Source: Streptomyces asiaticus (GTDB lineage Bacteria; Actinomycetota; Actinomycetes; Streptomycetales; Streptomycetaceae). From it: 64,000 nt of DNA. This document shows, piece after piece, positions 29,353-37,194 of this stretch. Every line of letters begins with the position of its first letter. Position 1 is the first letter of the stretch. A program made the translations under genes and the position numbers. The stretch is from positions 434,001 to 498,000 of the forward strand of contig NZ_JAGSHX010000006.1 of NCBI RefSeq assembly GCF_018138715.1, given 5' to 3'. Below the pieces are notes generated by a model. It saw only the letters and a list, made by a program, of their open reading frames with translations, was not told where the DNA came from and searched no databases.

Positions 29353-30570
29353 TCACCGCCGCTGGGCGGCGGTCTCCTCTCTCAGTTCCGCGAGCACCTC
29401 GTCCACCAGCGGCAGGTGGTAGACGTCGGCGACGCGGGCCAGATGCTCATGCTCCTCCACCAGTTCGGCCCCTGTCGTCACCACCACGCTGTCCGCCGCG
29501 GACTCCGGCACATGTCCGTCTGCTTGATTCAGCAAACCGCGTCTGAGCGCCGCTGCTTCCACTACGGCAGCAAGTTGCCAATCGTCGAGTCGCGCCGCGC
29601 CGCCCTTGACATGCGCAATCTCCAGCGCGCGGGCCTCCACATGACGCCGTACGCCGCGCTGGACGTCCCGGATCTCCGCCATCTGACGGTTGGCCCGCCA
29701 CTCCAGATCCGCGAACGGCCACCAGCCGGTCCAGCGGGACTGCCCCATGGACACCTCGGGGGCCTGCTCGGTGACCTCCCGCCACAGCGGCCGCAGCCTC
29801 CGGAAGCGGCGCCACGCGGAGGCCCGCGGGCCCACGGCGGGGATGGCGAAACCGGCCAGCACCAGAAGCGCCGCGACCGAGGCGGTCAGCGGGGCCACTC
29901 CGTTGGAAAGCCAGTAGAGCTCATGGCCCGCCCAGGAGAAGACGAAACCGATCAGCTTGCAGGCGCAGTACGCCAGTCCCAGCCAGCATCCGGCGGCCAG
30001 CACCCGCAGTCCCCGGGCCAGCCACGAGCCGCGCAGGCTGGCGGCATAGCGCGGGCACAGGATGCCGAGGCCCGCCAGACCGGCTCCGAAAATGGCCAGA
30101 TACAGCACCAGGAAGAGGACCACTCCGGGGGCGTCGGCGTAGGCGGTGCTGAAGTCGCGGGGGTGCTCCACGGCGTCCGGACGGCCCACCGCGAAGCCGA
30201 CGATGGCCACGGTCCACGCCACGGCCACGGCGGCGACCACCGCGCGGGGCGGCACCGCGGAGCCCGTCCAGCGCAGCAGCAGCACCAGGGCGCCGGTGGC
30301 GAACACCACGACGGAGGAGTAGAGGAAGACCATGGCGAGATTGGCGACGCCCACCAGCCCGTCGAACCAGCGGTAGACGCTGGGCGCGGAGAGCAGGAAC
30401 ACATTCGCCACGGCCGCGGTCATCACACACGCCAGGCCGAGATCGGCGTTGGCGCGGTCGCGGAACCAGGCCCGGGCCTTGTAACCGGCCATCGCCCAGG
30501 CGGCTGCGCCGAAGCACAGATAGACGAGGTCAAACACCGGCGTCACCGCCCGGTTCACCGCGTGCGCCAT
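29353..30570 (-). CDS. MAB_1171c-type putative transporter / membrane protein (DUF6545-like C-terminus)
   Basis: The protein has about 405 residues. The N-terminal half has seven or so hydrophobic helices (from VFDLVYLCFGAAAWAM to ASVAALLVLAGFAIPAV). The C-terminal half is soluble and helical, with RRLRPLWREVTEQAPEV and EIRDVQRGVRRHVEARALEIA. This layout matches the MAB_1171c family, whose role is unknown. It follows ImmA with overlap: ATG 30570 overlaps by 41 bp, while GTG 30546 would overlap less. Linkage to an XRE regulator and an ImmA-type protein recurs in streptomycetes. Confidence 0.8.
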   Translation of the reverse strand: MAHAVNRAVTPVFDLVYLCFGAAAWAMAGYKARAWFRDRANADLGLACVMTAAVANVFLLSAPSVYRWFDGLVGVANLAMVFLYSSVVVFATGALVLLLRWTGSAVPPRAVVAAVAVAWTVAIVGFAVGRPDAVEHPRDFSTAYADAPGVVLFLVLYLAIFGAGLAGLGILCPRYAASLRGSWLARGLRVLAAGCWLGLAYCACKLIGFVFSWAGHELYWLSNGVAPLTASVAALLVLAGFAIPAVGPRASAWRRFRRLRPLWREVTEQAPEVSMGQSRWTGWWPFADLEWRANRQMAEIRDVQRGVRRHVEARALEIAHVKGGAARLDDWQLAAVVEAAALRRGLLNQADGHVPESAADSVVVTTGAELVEEHEHLARVADVYHLPLVDEVLAELREETAAQRR

Positions 30571-31192
30571 CACTGCGGTCGGCCTCGTCGGTGCGCACAT
30601 GGCGCAGCGCCGGGCCCAGCGCCGCGGCGAGTTCGGCCGCCCGGCCCTCGAGCGGCAGCCCGTGGTCCGGCGAGGTCGGCACCACATGCTCCATCAGGAG
30701 GGTGCCCAGCACCTCGGTCTCGCGCTCGGTGAGGTTGTCGTAGCAGTGGTGGCGGGCGAAGTCCGGGGTCATCCCCAGCCGGCGCATGGCGGTGGTCACA
30801 TCGACCGACGGCGTCCACATCCGCAGCGCGTCCTCGGTGACCGCCGGGTCCTGCTCGTGCCCGAGCAGCAGATGGCCGATCTCGTGCAGCACGATATGGA
30901 TCTGGTGCCAGGGGGACGTCCTGAGCTCGTAGAAGATCCAGTAGTCCTCGTCGGTGGAGGCGGTCATGCCCGAGACCACGCCGCCCAGGCTCATCGGCAC
31001 CAGATGGACGGGGCGTCCGACCCGGCGGGCCACGAGGTCGCACAGACCGGGCAGGTCGGTCGAGGCGGGCAGCCCGAGCTCCTTGATGAGCTGCTTGCAC
31101 CGCCGCCGTATCCGGCCCACTCGCATGCCTGTACCACCCTCGTTTCCGGTCCGCCGCCAGGAGGAGAACAGTTCCGGGTCATCGGCTGCCAT
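30530..31192 (-). CDS. ImmA/IrrE-type metallo-endopeptidase
   Basis: The protein has 220 residues and carries the zinc metalloprotease motif HEIGH (H103, E104, H107) followed by LLLGHE. In ImmA/IrrE proteins such a protease cleaves a partner XRE repressor. Here the gene overlaps the XRE gene upstream by 14 bp and the membrane gene downstream, so all three are probably one transcript. The obvious hypothesis is that it targets the adjacent XRE protein. Only the motif and the context support this. Confidence 0.85.
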   Translation of the reverse strand: MAADDPELFSSWRRTGNEGGTGMRVGRIRRRCKQLIKELGLPASTDLPGLCDLVARRVGRPVHLVPMSLGGVVSGMTASTDEDYWIFYELRTSPWHQIHIVLHEIGHLLLGHEQDPAVTEDALRMWTPSVDVTTAMRRLGMTPDFARHHCYDNLTERETEVLGTLLMEHVVPTSPDHGLPLEGRAAELAAALGPALRHVRTDEADRSDGARGEPGGDAGV

Positions 31193-31706
31193 TCGTCGCC
31201 CCGCCGTCCGGACCGCCCGAACCGTCCGCCTCCCCGGCGTCGTTCGTACCGGGCGGCTCGGGCGGAAGGTTCATCTGCTGCCGGAACTGGGAGATGATCG
31301 TGGTGAGACTGTCCTGGACCTCTGGCGGGAGGCCCACGGAGCGCAGCGCGATGCTGCGGACCCGCTTGTCGCGCATGGCGACGAGGAACCGTACCTCCTC
31401 CTCGACCCGCTCCGCCTGCGAAGCCGACAGATCGCCCAGCAGATAACCGACGGGCACGGCGAAGAACTTGGCGAGCGCCCGCAGCACATCCGGGCTGGGG
31501 TTGGTGCGCCTGCCGTTGCGCAGCATCGACAGATACTGCTCGGTCAGGCTCACCCCGCCGTACTCCCCGCCGCCGCTGATCTCCTCGGCGACATACGCGT
31601 TGGTGTACGGCGCGCCCGGCGGGTGCATGGTGGTGAACAGGTAGTTGAGCCGGTCCGCCAGCGGGCTGCCGGTCGCGTCCGGTGACCTGTCTCCACCCGC
31701 TGCCAT
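31179..31706 (-). CDS. XRE-family helix-turn-helix regulator
   Basis: The protein has 175 residues. It carries a helix-turn-helix (SLTEQYLSMLRNGRRTNPSP, then DVLRALAKFFAVPVGYLLGD), resembling actinobacterial EspR-like/XRE regulators. The C-terminal part is helical and ends in a Gly/Asp-rich tail. ATG 31706 is chosen because GAGGGGG lies about six bases upstream. It is the first gene of the XRE-ImmA-MAB_1171c set. A palindrome about 139 bp upstream (31845-31858) may be its own or another regulator's operator. Confidence 0.86.
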   Translation of the reverse strand: MAAGGDRSPDATGSPLADRLNYLFTTMHPPGAPYTNAYVAEEISGGGEYGGVSLTEQYLSMLRNGRRTNPSPDVLRALAKFFAVPVGYLLGDLSASQAERVEEEVRFLVAMRDKRVRSIALRSVGLPPEVQDSLTTIISQFRQQMNLPPEPPGTNDAGEADGSGGPDGGATNGSR

Positions 31707-31844
31707 CTGCGCCCCCTCACGGCTGCTCCCGGGCTCGCACACCCTCACGGTTGGTTAAGGCGGACGATGCCGTGCGACGCATCTTGCCATGTGCCTCGCG
31801 GGGCGCACCAGCCCGGTCCGGCATCGCGGGGGTGGAGGACTTAA

Positions 31845-31858
31845 CTACCAGTTGGTAG
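31845..31858. promoter_or_regulatory. Orphan operator-like palindrome
   Basis: CTACCA-GT-TGGTAG is a perfect 6+6 bp palindrome, flanked by AA on the left and CT on the right. It resembles TetR-type operators. It lies between the XRE gene start (31706) and the 3' end of the 56-residue gene (31987), so it is upstream of XRE. No TetR gene adjoins it directly; the nearest is at 33907. Confidence 0.55.
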
Positions 31859-31986
31859 CTGAGCCAGAAGGGTGATCCGACGGGCGAGGGAGGCGACCGG
31901 TCGACGGCCGGGATGTCCGCTTGCTGCCAGCGGCCGCGGCCGGAGGACCGGTGTCCTCCCTCGCTCTCAGAGCCTGCGCCGGGCCA

Positions 31987-32157
31987 TCAGTCCACGCTCT
32001 GGAGGATGTGCGGCTCGGCGAGGTCGTCCTCGTAGCCGGCGAGTCGGATCGGCGCGGAACGCGCCCATACCTCCAGACTGCCCACCTCGGCGGCCTGCAC
32101 GAACCGCCCGCTGTTATCGGCGCGCGCGTCGTCGCTCTGCGTTTGTTCGGGGGTCAC
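31987..32157 (-). CDS. 56-residue conserved small protein
   Basis: GTG 32157 follows a GAGGGAG ribosome site by about seven bases and the frame stops at TGA 31987-31989. The product begins with a polar stretch (TPEQTQSDDARADNSGRF), continues VQAAEVGSLEVWARSAPIRL and ends AGYEDDLAEPHILQSVD. I recall small streptomycete proteins with the same ending, roughly GYEDDLAxPHIxxxxD, often near regulators; their function is unknown. Good codon bias and the strong ribosome site support it as real. It may belong with the XRE-ImmA set downstream. Confidence 0.68.
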   Translation of the reverse strand: MTPEQTQSDDARADNSGRFVQAAEVGSLEVWARSAPIRLAGYEDDLAEPHILQSVD

Positions 32158-32338
32158 CGCACACTCCCTCGTGTCGGCTGAACCGGATCTGTCGTCAGAT
32201 TAACCAGCGCTTGAACGCTCCGCGCGTCGATTCTCAGGGAATGGACAACGAGCCGCCGCCGGGACCGCGTTCCGCGCCCGGTGGCCGCGCGGGACCATCC
32301 GTGGTGAGCTGGTACGTACGGGATCCACCGAACTCGTC

Positions 32339-33793
32339 TCACTTGGTGGACAGCGCGGTATCCCAGGCGACATGGCCGTCGGGGCGCACCAGGACCGTAC
32401 GCCGCCCTGCCCAGCCGTCATGGGCGGTGGTCGGGCGCGCGGTCACGGCCCGTATCCGGTCCGGGCTCCCGGCGATCGCCCCGGCGGCGAGGGCGTCGCC
32501 CGGTTCGCGTCCCGCATCGCCCTCCGTACCGAGGTGGAGCAGCACGAAGCGCCCGTCGGCCAGGAGCGGATACAGGCTGGGCTCGGGCGCGCCGTCCAGC
32601 CCGAGGTCGGGCGCCCGGGTGCCGGTGAGCCGGTCGGCCGCCCCGTCCGCCGGGTAGGCCACGTCCAGCGCGGAGAGCTCCCCGGCGAACTGCCGGTTCA
32701 CCGCCGGATGGGCGGCCAGGAGCCGGCTGAACACCGAGCGCAGGGCCTGTGCGTCGGGCGTGTGGGTGGCGCCGAGCACGGTCTGGGCCTGGGTGTTCTC
32801 CAGCAGCGCGGCCCCCACGGGGTGGCGCTCGGCGTGGTAGGTGTCCAGCAGCCCGTCCGGCGCGCGGCCCTGGCAGACCGCGGCCAGCTTCCACCCGAGG
32901 TTGAAGGCGTCCTGGAGCCCCACGTTCAGGCCCTGGCCGCCCATGGGCATGTGCATATGCGCCGCGTCCCCGGCGAGCAGGACGCGGCCGTCGCGGTAGC
33001 GGGCGGCCTGCCGGGCGGCGTTGCCGAACCGGGACAGCCAGCGGGGTGCCCGCATCCCGAAGTCCGTGCCCGCGACCTGGCACATATGGCCGCGCAGCTC
33101 CTCGAAGGTGAGCGGCCGGTCGGCGGGGATGGTGAGGGACTCCCTGGTGGAGCCCGCGACGCGGTGGTGTCCGTCGGCCAGCGGGACGATCAGGAAGCCC
33201 CCGTACTCGTTGTCGACCGAGGGGGCCGACGGTGGCGCGTCGAGCACCACATCGCCGAGGAGGCCGGTGGCCGTGGTCCCGGTGCCGGGGAAGTCGATCC
33301 CGGCGGAGGTCCGTACGGCGCTCCCGGCCCCGTCGCAGCCCACCACCCACGCCGCGCGCAGGGTGTACGTCCCGTCGGGGCCCGCCACGTCCACCTCGGC
33401 GCCGTCCGCGTCCTGGCGCACCTCCAGCGCCCGGTGCCGCCAGTGGATCTCCCCGCCCAGCGCCCGCAGCCGCTCCTCCAGCAGCTGCTCGGTGCGCAGC
33501 TGCGGCAGGACCAGCGTGTACGGGAAGCGGGTGTCCAGCACGGAGAAGTCCAGCCGGACCGGCAGCCCGCCGTAGTGCCCGGTGGGCACGGGCACCCCTT
33601 CACGGACGAACGGCCCGGCGAGACCGCGCATCGCCAGCACCTCCAGGCTGCGCGGATGCAGGGTCAGCGCCTTGGAGTGCGGGCTGCGGGCGGCCGCGCG
33701 CTCGATCACGGTGACGTCCACGCCCACCAGCCGCAGCTCGGCGGCGAGCAGCAGCCCCACGGGTCCGGCCCCCACCACGACGACGTCGTTCAC
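32339..33793 (-). CDS. FAD-dependent aromatic-type monooxygenase
   Basis: The protein has about 484 residues and belongs to the PHBH-fold family (rifampicin/tetracycline/polyketide hydroxylase-like). Motifs are VVGAGPVGLLLAAEL (FAD ADP-binding), the DG-type GCDGAGSAVR, and GDAAHMHMPMGGQGLNVGLQ (second FAD site). The C-terminal thioredoxin-like tail is typical. A role in xenobiotic or antibiotic modification is plausible because a divergent TetR regulator faces it across paired operators. GTG 33793 is preferred (GAGGGAG eight bases upstream); GTG 33796 is also possible. Confidence 0.88.
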   Translation of the reverse strand: MNDVVVVGAGPVGLLLAAELRLVGVDVTVIERAAARSPHSKALTLHPRSLEVLAMRGLAGPFVREGVPVPTGHYGGLPVRLDFSVLDTRFPYTLVLPQLRTEQLLEERLRALGGEIHWRHRALEVRQDADGAEVDVAGPDGTYTLRAAWVVGCDGAGSAVRTSAGIDFPGTGTTATGLLGDVVLDAPPSAPSVDNEYGGFLIVPLADGHHRVAGSTRESLTIPADRPLTFEELRGHMCQVAGTDFGMRAPRWLSRFGNAARQAARYRDGRVLLAGDAAHMHMPMGGQGLNVGLQDAFNLGWKLAAVCQGRAPDGLLDTYHAERHPVGAALLENTQAQTVLGATHTPDAQALRSVFSRLLAAHPAVNRQFAGELSALDVAYPADGAADRLTGTRAPDLGLDGAPEPSLYPLLADGRFVLLHLGTEGDAGREPGDALAAGAIAGSPDRIRAVTARPTTAHDGWAGRRTVLVRPDGHVAWDTALSTK

Positions 33794-33831
33794 CACACCA
33801 TCTCCCTCGCTCGGTTCCGGATCTCGACCTC

Positions 33832-33880
33832 TTGATCCAGGATCAATGATCTGGCCCCAGTAGACTTGATCCCGGATCAA
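33832..33880. promoter_or_regulatory. Paired TetR operators between the monooxygenase and TetR genes
   Basis: TTGATCCAGGATCAA (33832-33846) and TTGATCCCGGATCAA (33866-33880) are near-identical 15-bp palindromes with centres 34 bp apart, in the 113-bp gap between the divergent genes. They are the expected binding sites of the adjacent TetR protein, controlling both its own gene and the monooxygenase. Confidence 0.88.
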
Positions 33881-33906
33881 GAGGCAAGCGAGGGGAGAGC
33901 GACGGC

Positions 33907-34503
33907 ATGGGCCTGGACCGCACGGCCGTGGTGACGGCGGCGCTGGAACTGCTCGACGAGGCGGGGCTGGACAAGCTCACGATGCGCAAGGTCGCCGAGC
34001 GGCTGGGGGTGCAGCTCAACACCGTCTACTGGCACGCCTCCAGCAAGCCCCGGCTGCTGGAACTGATGGCCGACGCGATGCTCGAGGGGTGCGCCGACGC
34101 GCCGCTACCGGAGCCCTGGGACGAACGGGCGCAGGCGCTCGCCCACCGCTATCGCGCCGCGCTGCTGGCCCGCCGCGACGGCGCCCGGGTCGTGGCCGGG
34201 ACGTATGTCGCCGAGGAGCACACCTTGCGCTTCGCGGACGCCATGGCGGGCGCGTTCCTCGGCGGCGGCCACAGCCCCGCCGAAGCGGGCTGGCGGACCT
34301 GGTCGCTGGTGTACTTCACGCTCGGCCTGACCCAGGAGGAGCAGGCCGCCCAGGGCATCGGCGGCATGGAGCCGCTGCTGCGGGCGGCCACCGCCGAGCG
34401 CTTCCCTTCCCTCGCCGCGGCCGTCGAACACTTCGGCGACTTCGAACACCGCTTCCGACATGGCGTCGGGCTGATCGTCAGGGGACGGGAGGCGAGCGCG
34501 TAA
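33907..34503 (+). CDS. TetR-family regulator
   Basis: The protein has 198 residues. The N-terminal helix-turn-helix reads LTMRKVAERLGVQLNTVYWH, close to the TetR/TetR_C subclass in which YWH is typical. The remaining helices form the ligand pocket. It is divergent from the FAD monooxygenase, with two palindromic operators between them, so it probably represses the monooxygenase and itself until a substrate-like molecule binds. GGGGAGAG lies upstream of ATG 33907. Confidence 0.93.
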   Translation: MGLDRTAVVTAALELLDEAGLDKLTMRKVAERLGVQLNTVYWHASSKPRLLELMADAMLEGCADAPLPEPWDERAQALAHRYRAALLARRDGARVVAGTYVAEEHTLRFADAMAGAFLGGGHSPAEAGWRTWSLVYFTLGLTQEEQAAQGIGGMEPLLRAATAERFPSLAAAVEHFGDFEHRFRHGVGLIVRGREASA

Positions 34504-34606
34504 CCCGCCCGCTTCCGGGCCAGGAGATCCGAGGTATTGCCGCGCCCACCCTCGCGTGGGCGCCATTTCCGCCAGCCGCCCTGGCCGTCCATCCGATGTT
34601 TATGAC

Positions 34607-34658
34607 GCCCGAGGGGTTCCGGTTCCGCGATGAGGGCTGCATCATGCCCGAGGGGTTC
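34607..34658. repeat. Direct repeat upstream of the GH95-like gene
   Basis: GCCCGAGGGGTTC occurs at 34607-34619 and again at 34646-34658, 39 bp apart, about 95-147 bp upstream of the glycosidase start. It could be a pair of regulator half-sites. No gene is evident in the 250-bp gap 34504-34753. Confidence 0.45.
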
Positions 34659-34753
34659 AGATCGAGGAACCTCAGGCATGTACGTGACCGCCGCCGCGCC
34701 CCGCCGCCCCCGCCGAAGAACACCCGCACCCCGGTTCACACCCCTGGAGCGTC

Positions 34754-37078
34754 ATGTCATCCGCACCCACCAGAAGGACCGTCGTCGGCACCGCCATGGC
34801 CGCGGGCGCCGCCGCCGGACTCGCCGGTCCGGCCACCGCGTACGCCGCCGAGCCGCAGGCCCCCGCCGCGGCCGCCCGCCCCGCGGGGGACCCCTGGGAA
34901 ACGGTCCTCGCCGACGCCGACATGGTGTGGCAGAAGATGCCGCAGACCTGGTACGAGGGCCCCTTCCTCGGAAACGCCCTGCTCGGCTCGGGCATCTACG
35001 CCGAGCCGGGCGGCGCCAACGCGGTGCGCTTCAATGTGCAGCACAGCGAGGTCCAGGACCACCGGCCGGAGTTCGGCTCCCTCTTCGGGCTCGCGCGGCT
35101 GCCCATCGGGTATTTCACCCTGGAGCCGGTCGGCGCCATCACCGCCGTCGACTGGCGGCTGCGGCTGCGCGACGCCGAGCTGACCGGAACCATCACCACC
35201 GACCAGGGCACCCTCACCCTCCGCGCCCTGGTGCACAACTCACGCTCCGTCATGGCCATCGAGGTGACCCCGAGCGCCGGTGAGACCGCGTTCCGCTGGG
35301 TGTTCCACCCCGCCGAGGCGATCAGCCCGCGGGTCGACTTCAAACCGGTGCCCGACGGCTACACCGGCAACCCCCCGGCCGTCGTCGAGGACCACCACGG
35401 CGTCCAGGCCGCCGTGCAGCCGCTGCTGGCCGGCGGACAGCATGTGACGGCCTGGCGGGAGCGGACCCGCGGCGGGCGGCGGACGCTGTACGTCACCGTG
35501 GCCCACTCCCACCCCGGGCGCACCGCGCGCGACCGGGCCCTGAAGGACATCGGGTCCGCCTCGGCGCTCCCCTACGACGCCCTCGCGCCCACCCATCGCG
35601 CCTGGTGGCACGCCTACTACCGGAAGAGCTTCCTCTCCCTCCCCGACGCCCGGCTCCAGCGCTTCTACTGGATCCAGCTGTACAAGGTGGCGGCGGCCGC
35701 GCGCGCCGACGCCCCCGTGATGGCCACCTCGGGACCCTGGCTGGAGTCCACCCCGTGGCCCGCCACCTGGTGGAACCTCAATGTGCAGCTGGAGTACTGG
35801 CTGATCCACGGCTCCAACCACCTCGAACTCGACGCGGTGACACGGGCGCTCGGCGAATTCCGCGACAACCTCTCCAACCAGCTCGACGCCCCGTACCGCA
35901 AGGACTCTGCGGGCATCCCCCGGACCACCGACATCCATCTGGTCAACGGCGGCGCGGTGGCAGGCGGCGGCTTCGCGGTCGGCATCCCCGGCCAGGACCC
36001 GCCCACCCCCGAGGTCGGCAACCTCACCTGGGCGCTGCACAACGTGTGGCTGACGTACCGCCACACCATGGACGAGTCGGTGCTGCGCGATGTGGTCCAT
36101 CCGCTGCTGCGCAAGGCCGTCGCCTACTACCTCCACTTCCTCACCCCCGGCAGCGACGGCAAGCTGCATCTGCCCGCCACCTTCTCGCCCGAGTACGGCG
36201 TCAACGCGCCCGACTGCAACTACGACCTGATGCTGCTGCGCTGGGGCTGCGCCACCCTCCTGGACTCGGCCCGGATCCTCGGCATCAAGGACCCCTCCGC
36301 GCCGCGCTGGCGGGAGGTGCTGGCCAAGCTCACGCCGTACCCCGTCGACGAGAACGGCTTCATGATCGGCGCGGGGGTGCCGTTCGCCAAGTCCCACCGC
36401 CACTACTCCCATATGCTCGCGGTCTATCCGCTGTACGAGGTCACCTGGGAGGACCCGGCCAAGCGCGAGCTGATCGAGACCTCCCTCAACCACTGGGTCG
36501 GCTTCGAGGGCGCGCTCCAGGGCTACACCTTCACCGGCGCCGCCTCGATGTCGGCGCAGATGGGGCGTGGTGAGGACGCGCTGAAGTACCTGGGCGAGCT
36601 GATGCGCCGCTTCATCCAGCCGAACACCATGTACAAGGAGTCAGGACCGGTCATCGAGACGCCGCTGTCCGCCGCGCAGTCGCTGCACGACATGGTGTGC
36701 CAGAGCTGGGGCGGGGTGATCCGGGCATTCCCCGCGCTGCCCGCCGCCTGGGGCGAGTTGATGGTCCACGACTTCCGCACCCAGGGCGCCTTCCTGCTGA
36801 GCGCCGCCCGCGAGGGCGGCCGGACCCGCTGGGTGCGGCTGCGCAGCGAGGCGGGCGCGCCGTGTGTCGTACGGCACTCCCTGGACGGGCCCATCGAGGT
36901 GCGGGACGCGCGCGGGCGGCGGCTGCCGTACGAGACCGTGGGCGCGGGCACGATCCGGATCGCGCTCGCCCGGGGCCAGGAGGCCATCATCACCGTCCGC
37001 GGCGACCGCCCGGACCTGACGGTCCGCCCGGTCGAGGCGGGCGAGCCGGCGCCGCGCTGGGGGCTCCCCGCGTCCTGA
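34754..37078 (+). CDS. Tat-exported glycoside hydrolase, GH95-like
   Basis: The protein has 774 residues. The N-terminus has a twin-arginine signal (TRRTVVGTAMAAGAAAGLAG ending in AYAAE). An N-terminal beta domain (GNALLGSGIYAEPGG) is followed by an (alpha/alpha)6 barrel (WWNLNVQLEYWLIHGSNHLE, AVYPLYEVTWED) and a C-terminal beta domain. The layout fits GH95 alpha-L-fucosidase/galactosidase relatives. The subfamily and catalytic residues are not certain by eye, so the substrate is unclear. ATG 34754 follows a CTGGAG ribosome site. It stands alone between the TetR gene and the lipid gene. Confidence 0.75.
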   Translation: MSSAPTRRTVVGTAMAAGAAAGLAGPATAYAAEPQAPAAAARPAGDPWETVLADADMVWQKMPQTWYEGPFLGNALLGSGIYAEPGGANAVRFNVQHSEVQDHRPEFGSLFGLARLPIGYFTLEPVGAITAVDWRLRLRDAELTGTITTDQGTLTLRALVHNSRSVMAIEVTPSAGETAFRWVFHPAEAISPRVDFKPVPDGYTGNPPAVVEDHHGVQAAVQPLLAGGQHVTAWRERTRGGRRTLYVTVAHSHPGRTARDRALKDIGSASALPYDALAPTHRAWWHAYYRKSFLSLPDARLQRFYWIQLYKVAAAARADAPVMATSGPWLESTPWPATWWNLNVQLEYWLIHGSNHLELDAVTRALGEFRDNLSNQLDAPYRKDSAGIPRTTDIHLVNGGAVAGGGFAVGIPGQDPPTPEVGNLTWALHNVWLTYRHTMDESVLRDVVHPLLRKAVAYYLHFLTPGSDGKLHLPATFSPEYGVNAPDCNYDLMLLRWGCATLLDSARILGIKDPSAPRWREVLAKLTPYPVDENGFMIGAGVPFAKSHRHYSHMLAVYPLYEVTWEDPAKRELIETSLNHWVGFEGALQGYTFTGAASMSAQMGRGEDALKYLGELMRRFIQPNTMYKESGPVIETPLSAAQSLHDMVCQSWGGVIRAFPALPAAWGELMVHDFRTQGAFLLSAAREGGRTRWVRLRSEAGAPCVVRHSLDGPIEVRDARGRRLPYETVGAGTIRIALARGQEAIITVRGDRPDLTVRPVEAGEPAPRWGLPAS

Positions 37079-37194
37079 ACCGCGTCCCGAACCGCGTCCC
37101 CGGTCTCCCGAACCGCGTCCCCGGTCCCCCGGGCCGGGCCCCGGTCGCCGACGAATGACGCGTGCCGACCGCCGTTCCGGGTTACCCATCACGC

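Noticed and set aside
31921..32181. 86-codon plus-strand frame
   Set aside because: It lies antisense to the 56-residue minus-strand gene, which has a better ribosome site, codon bias and a recalled family ending.
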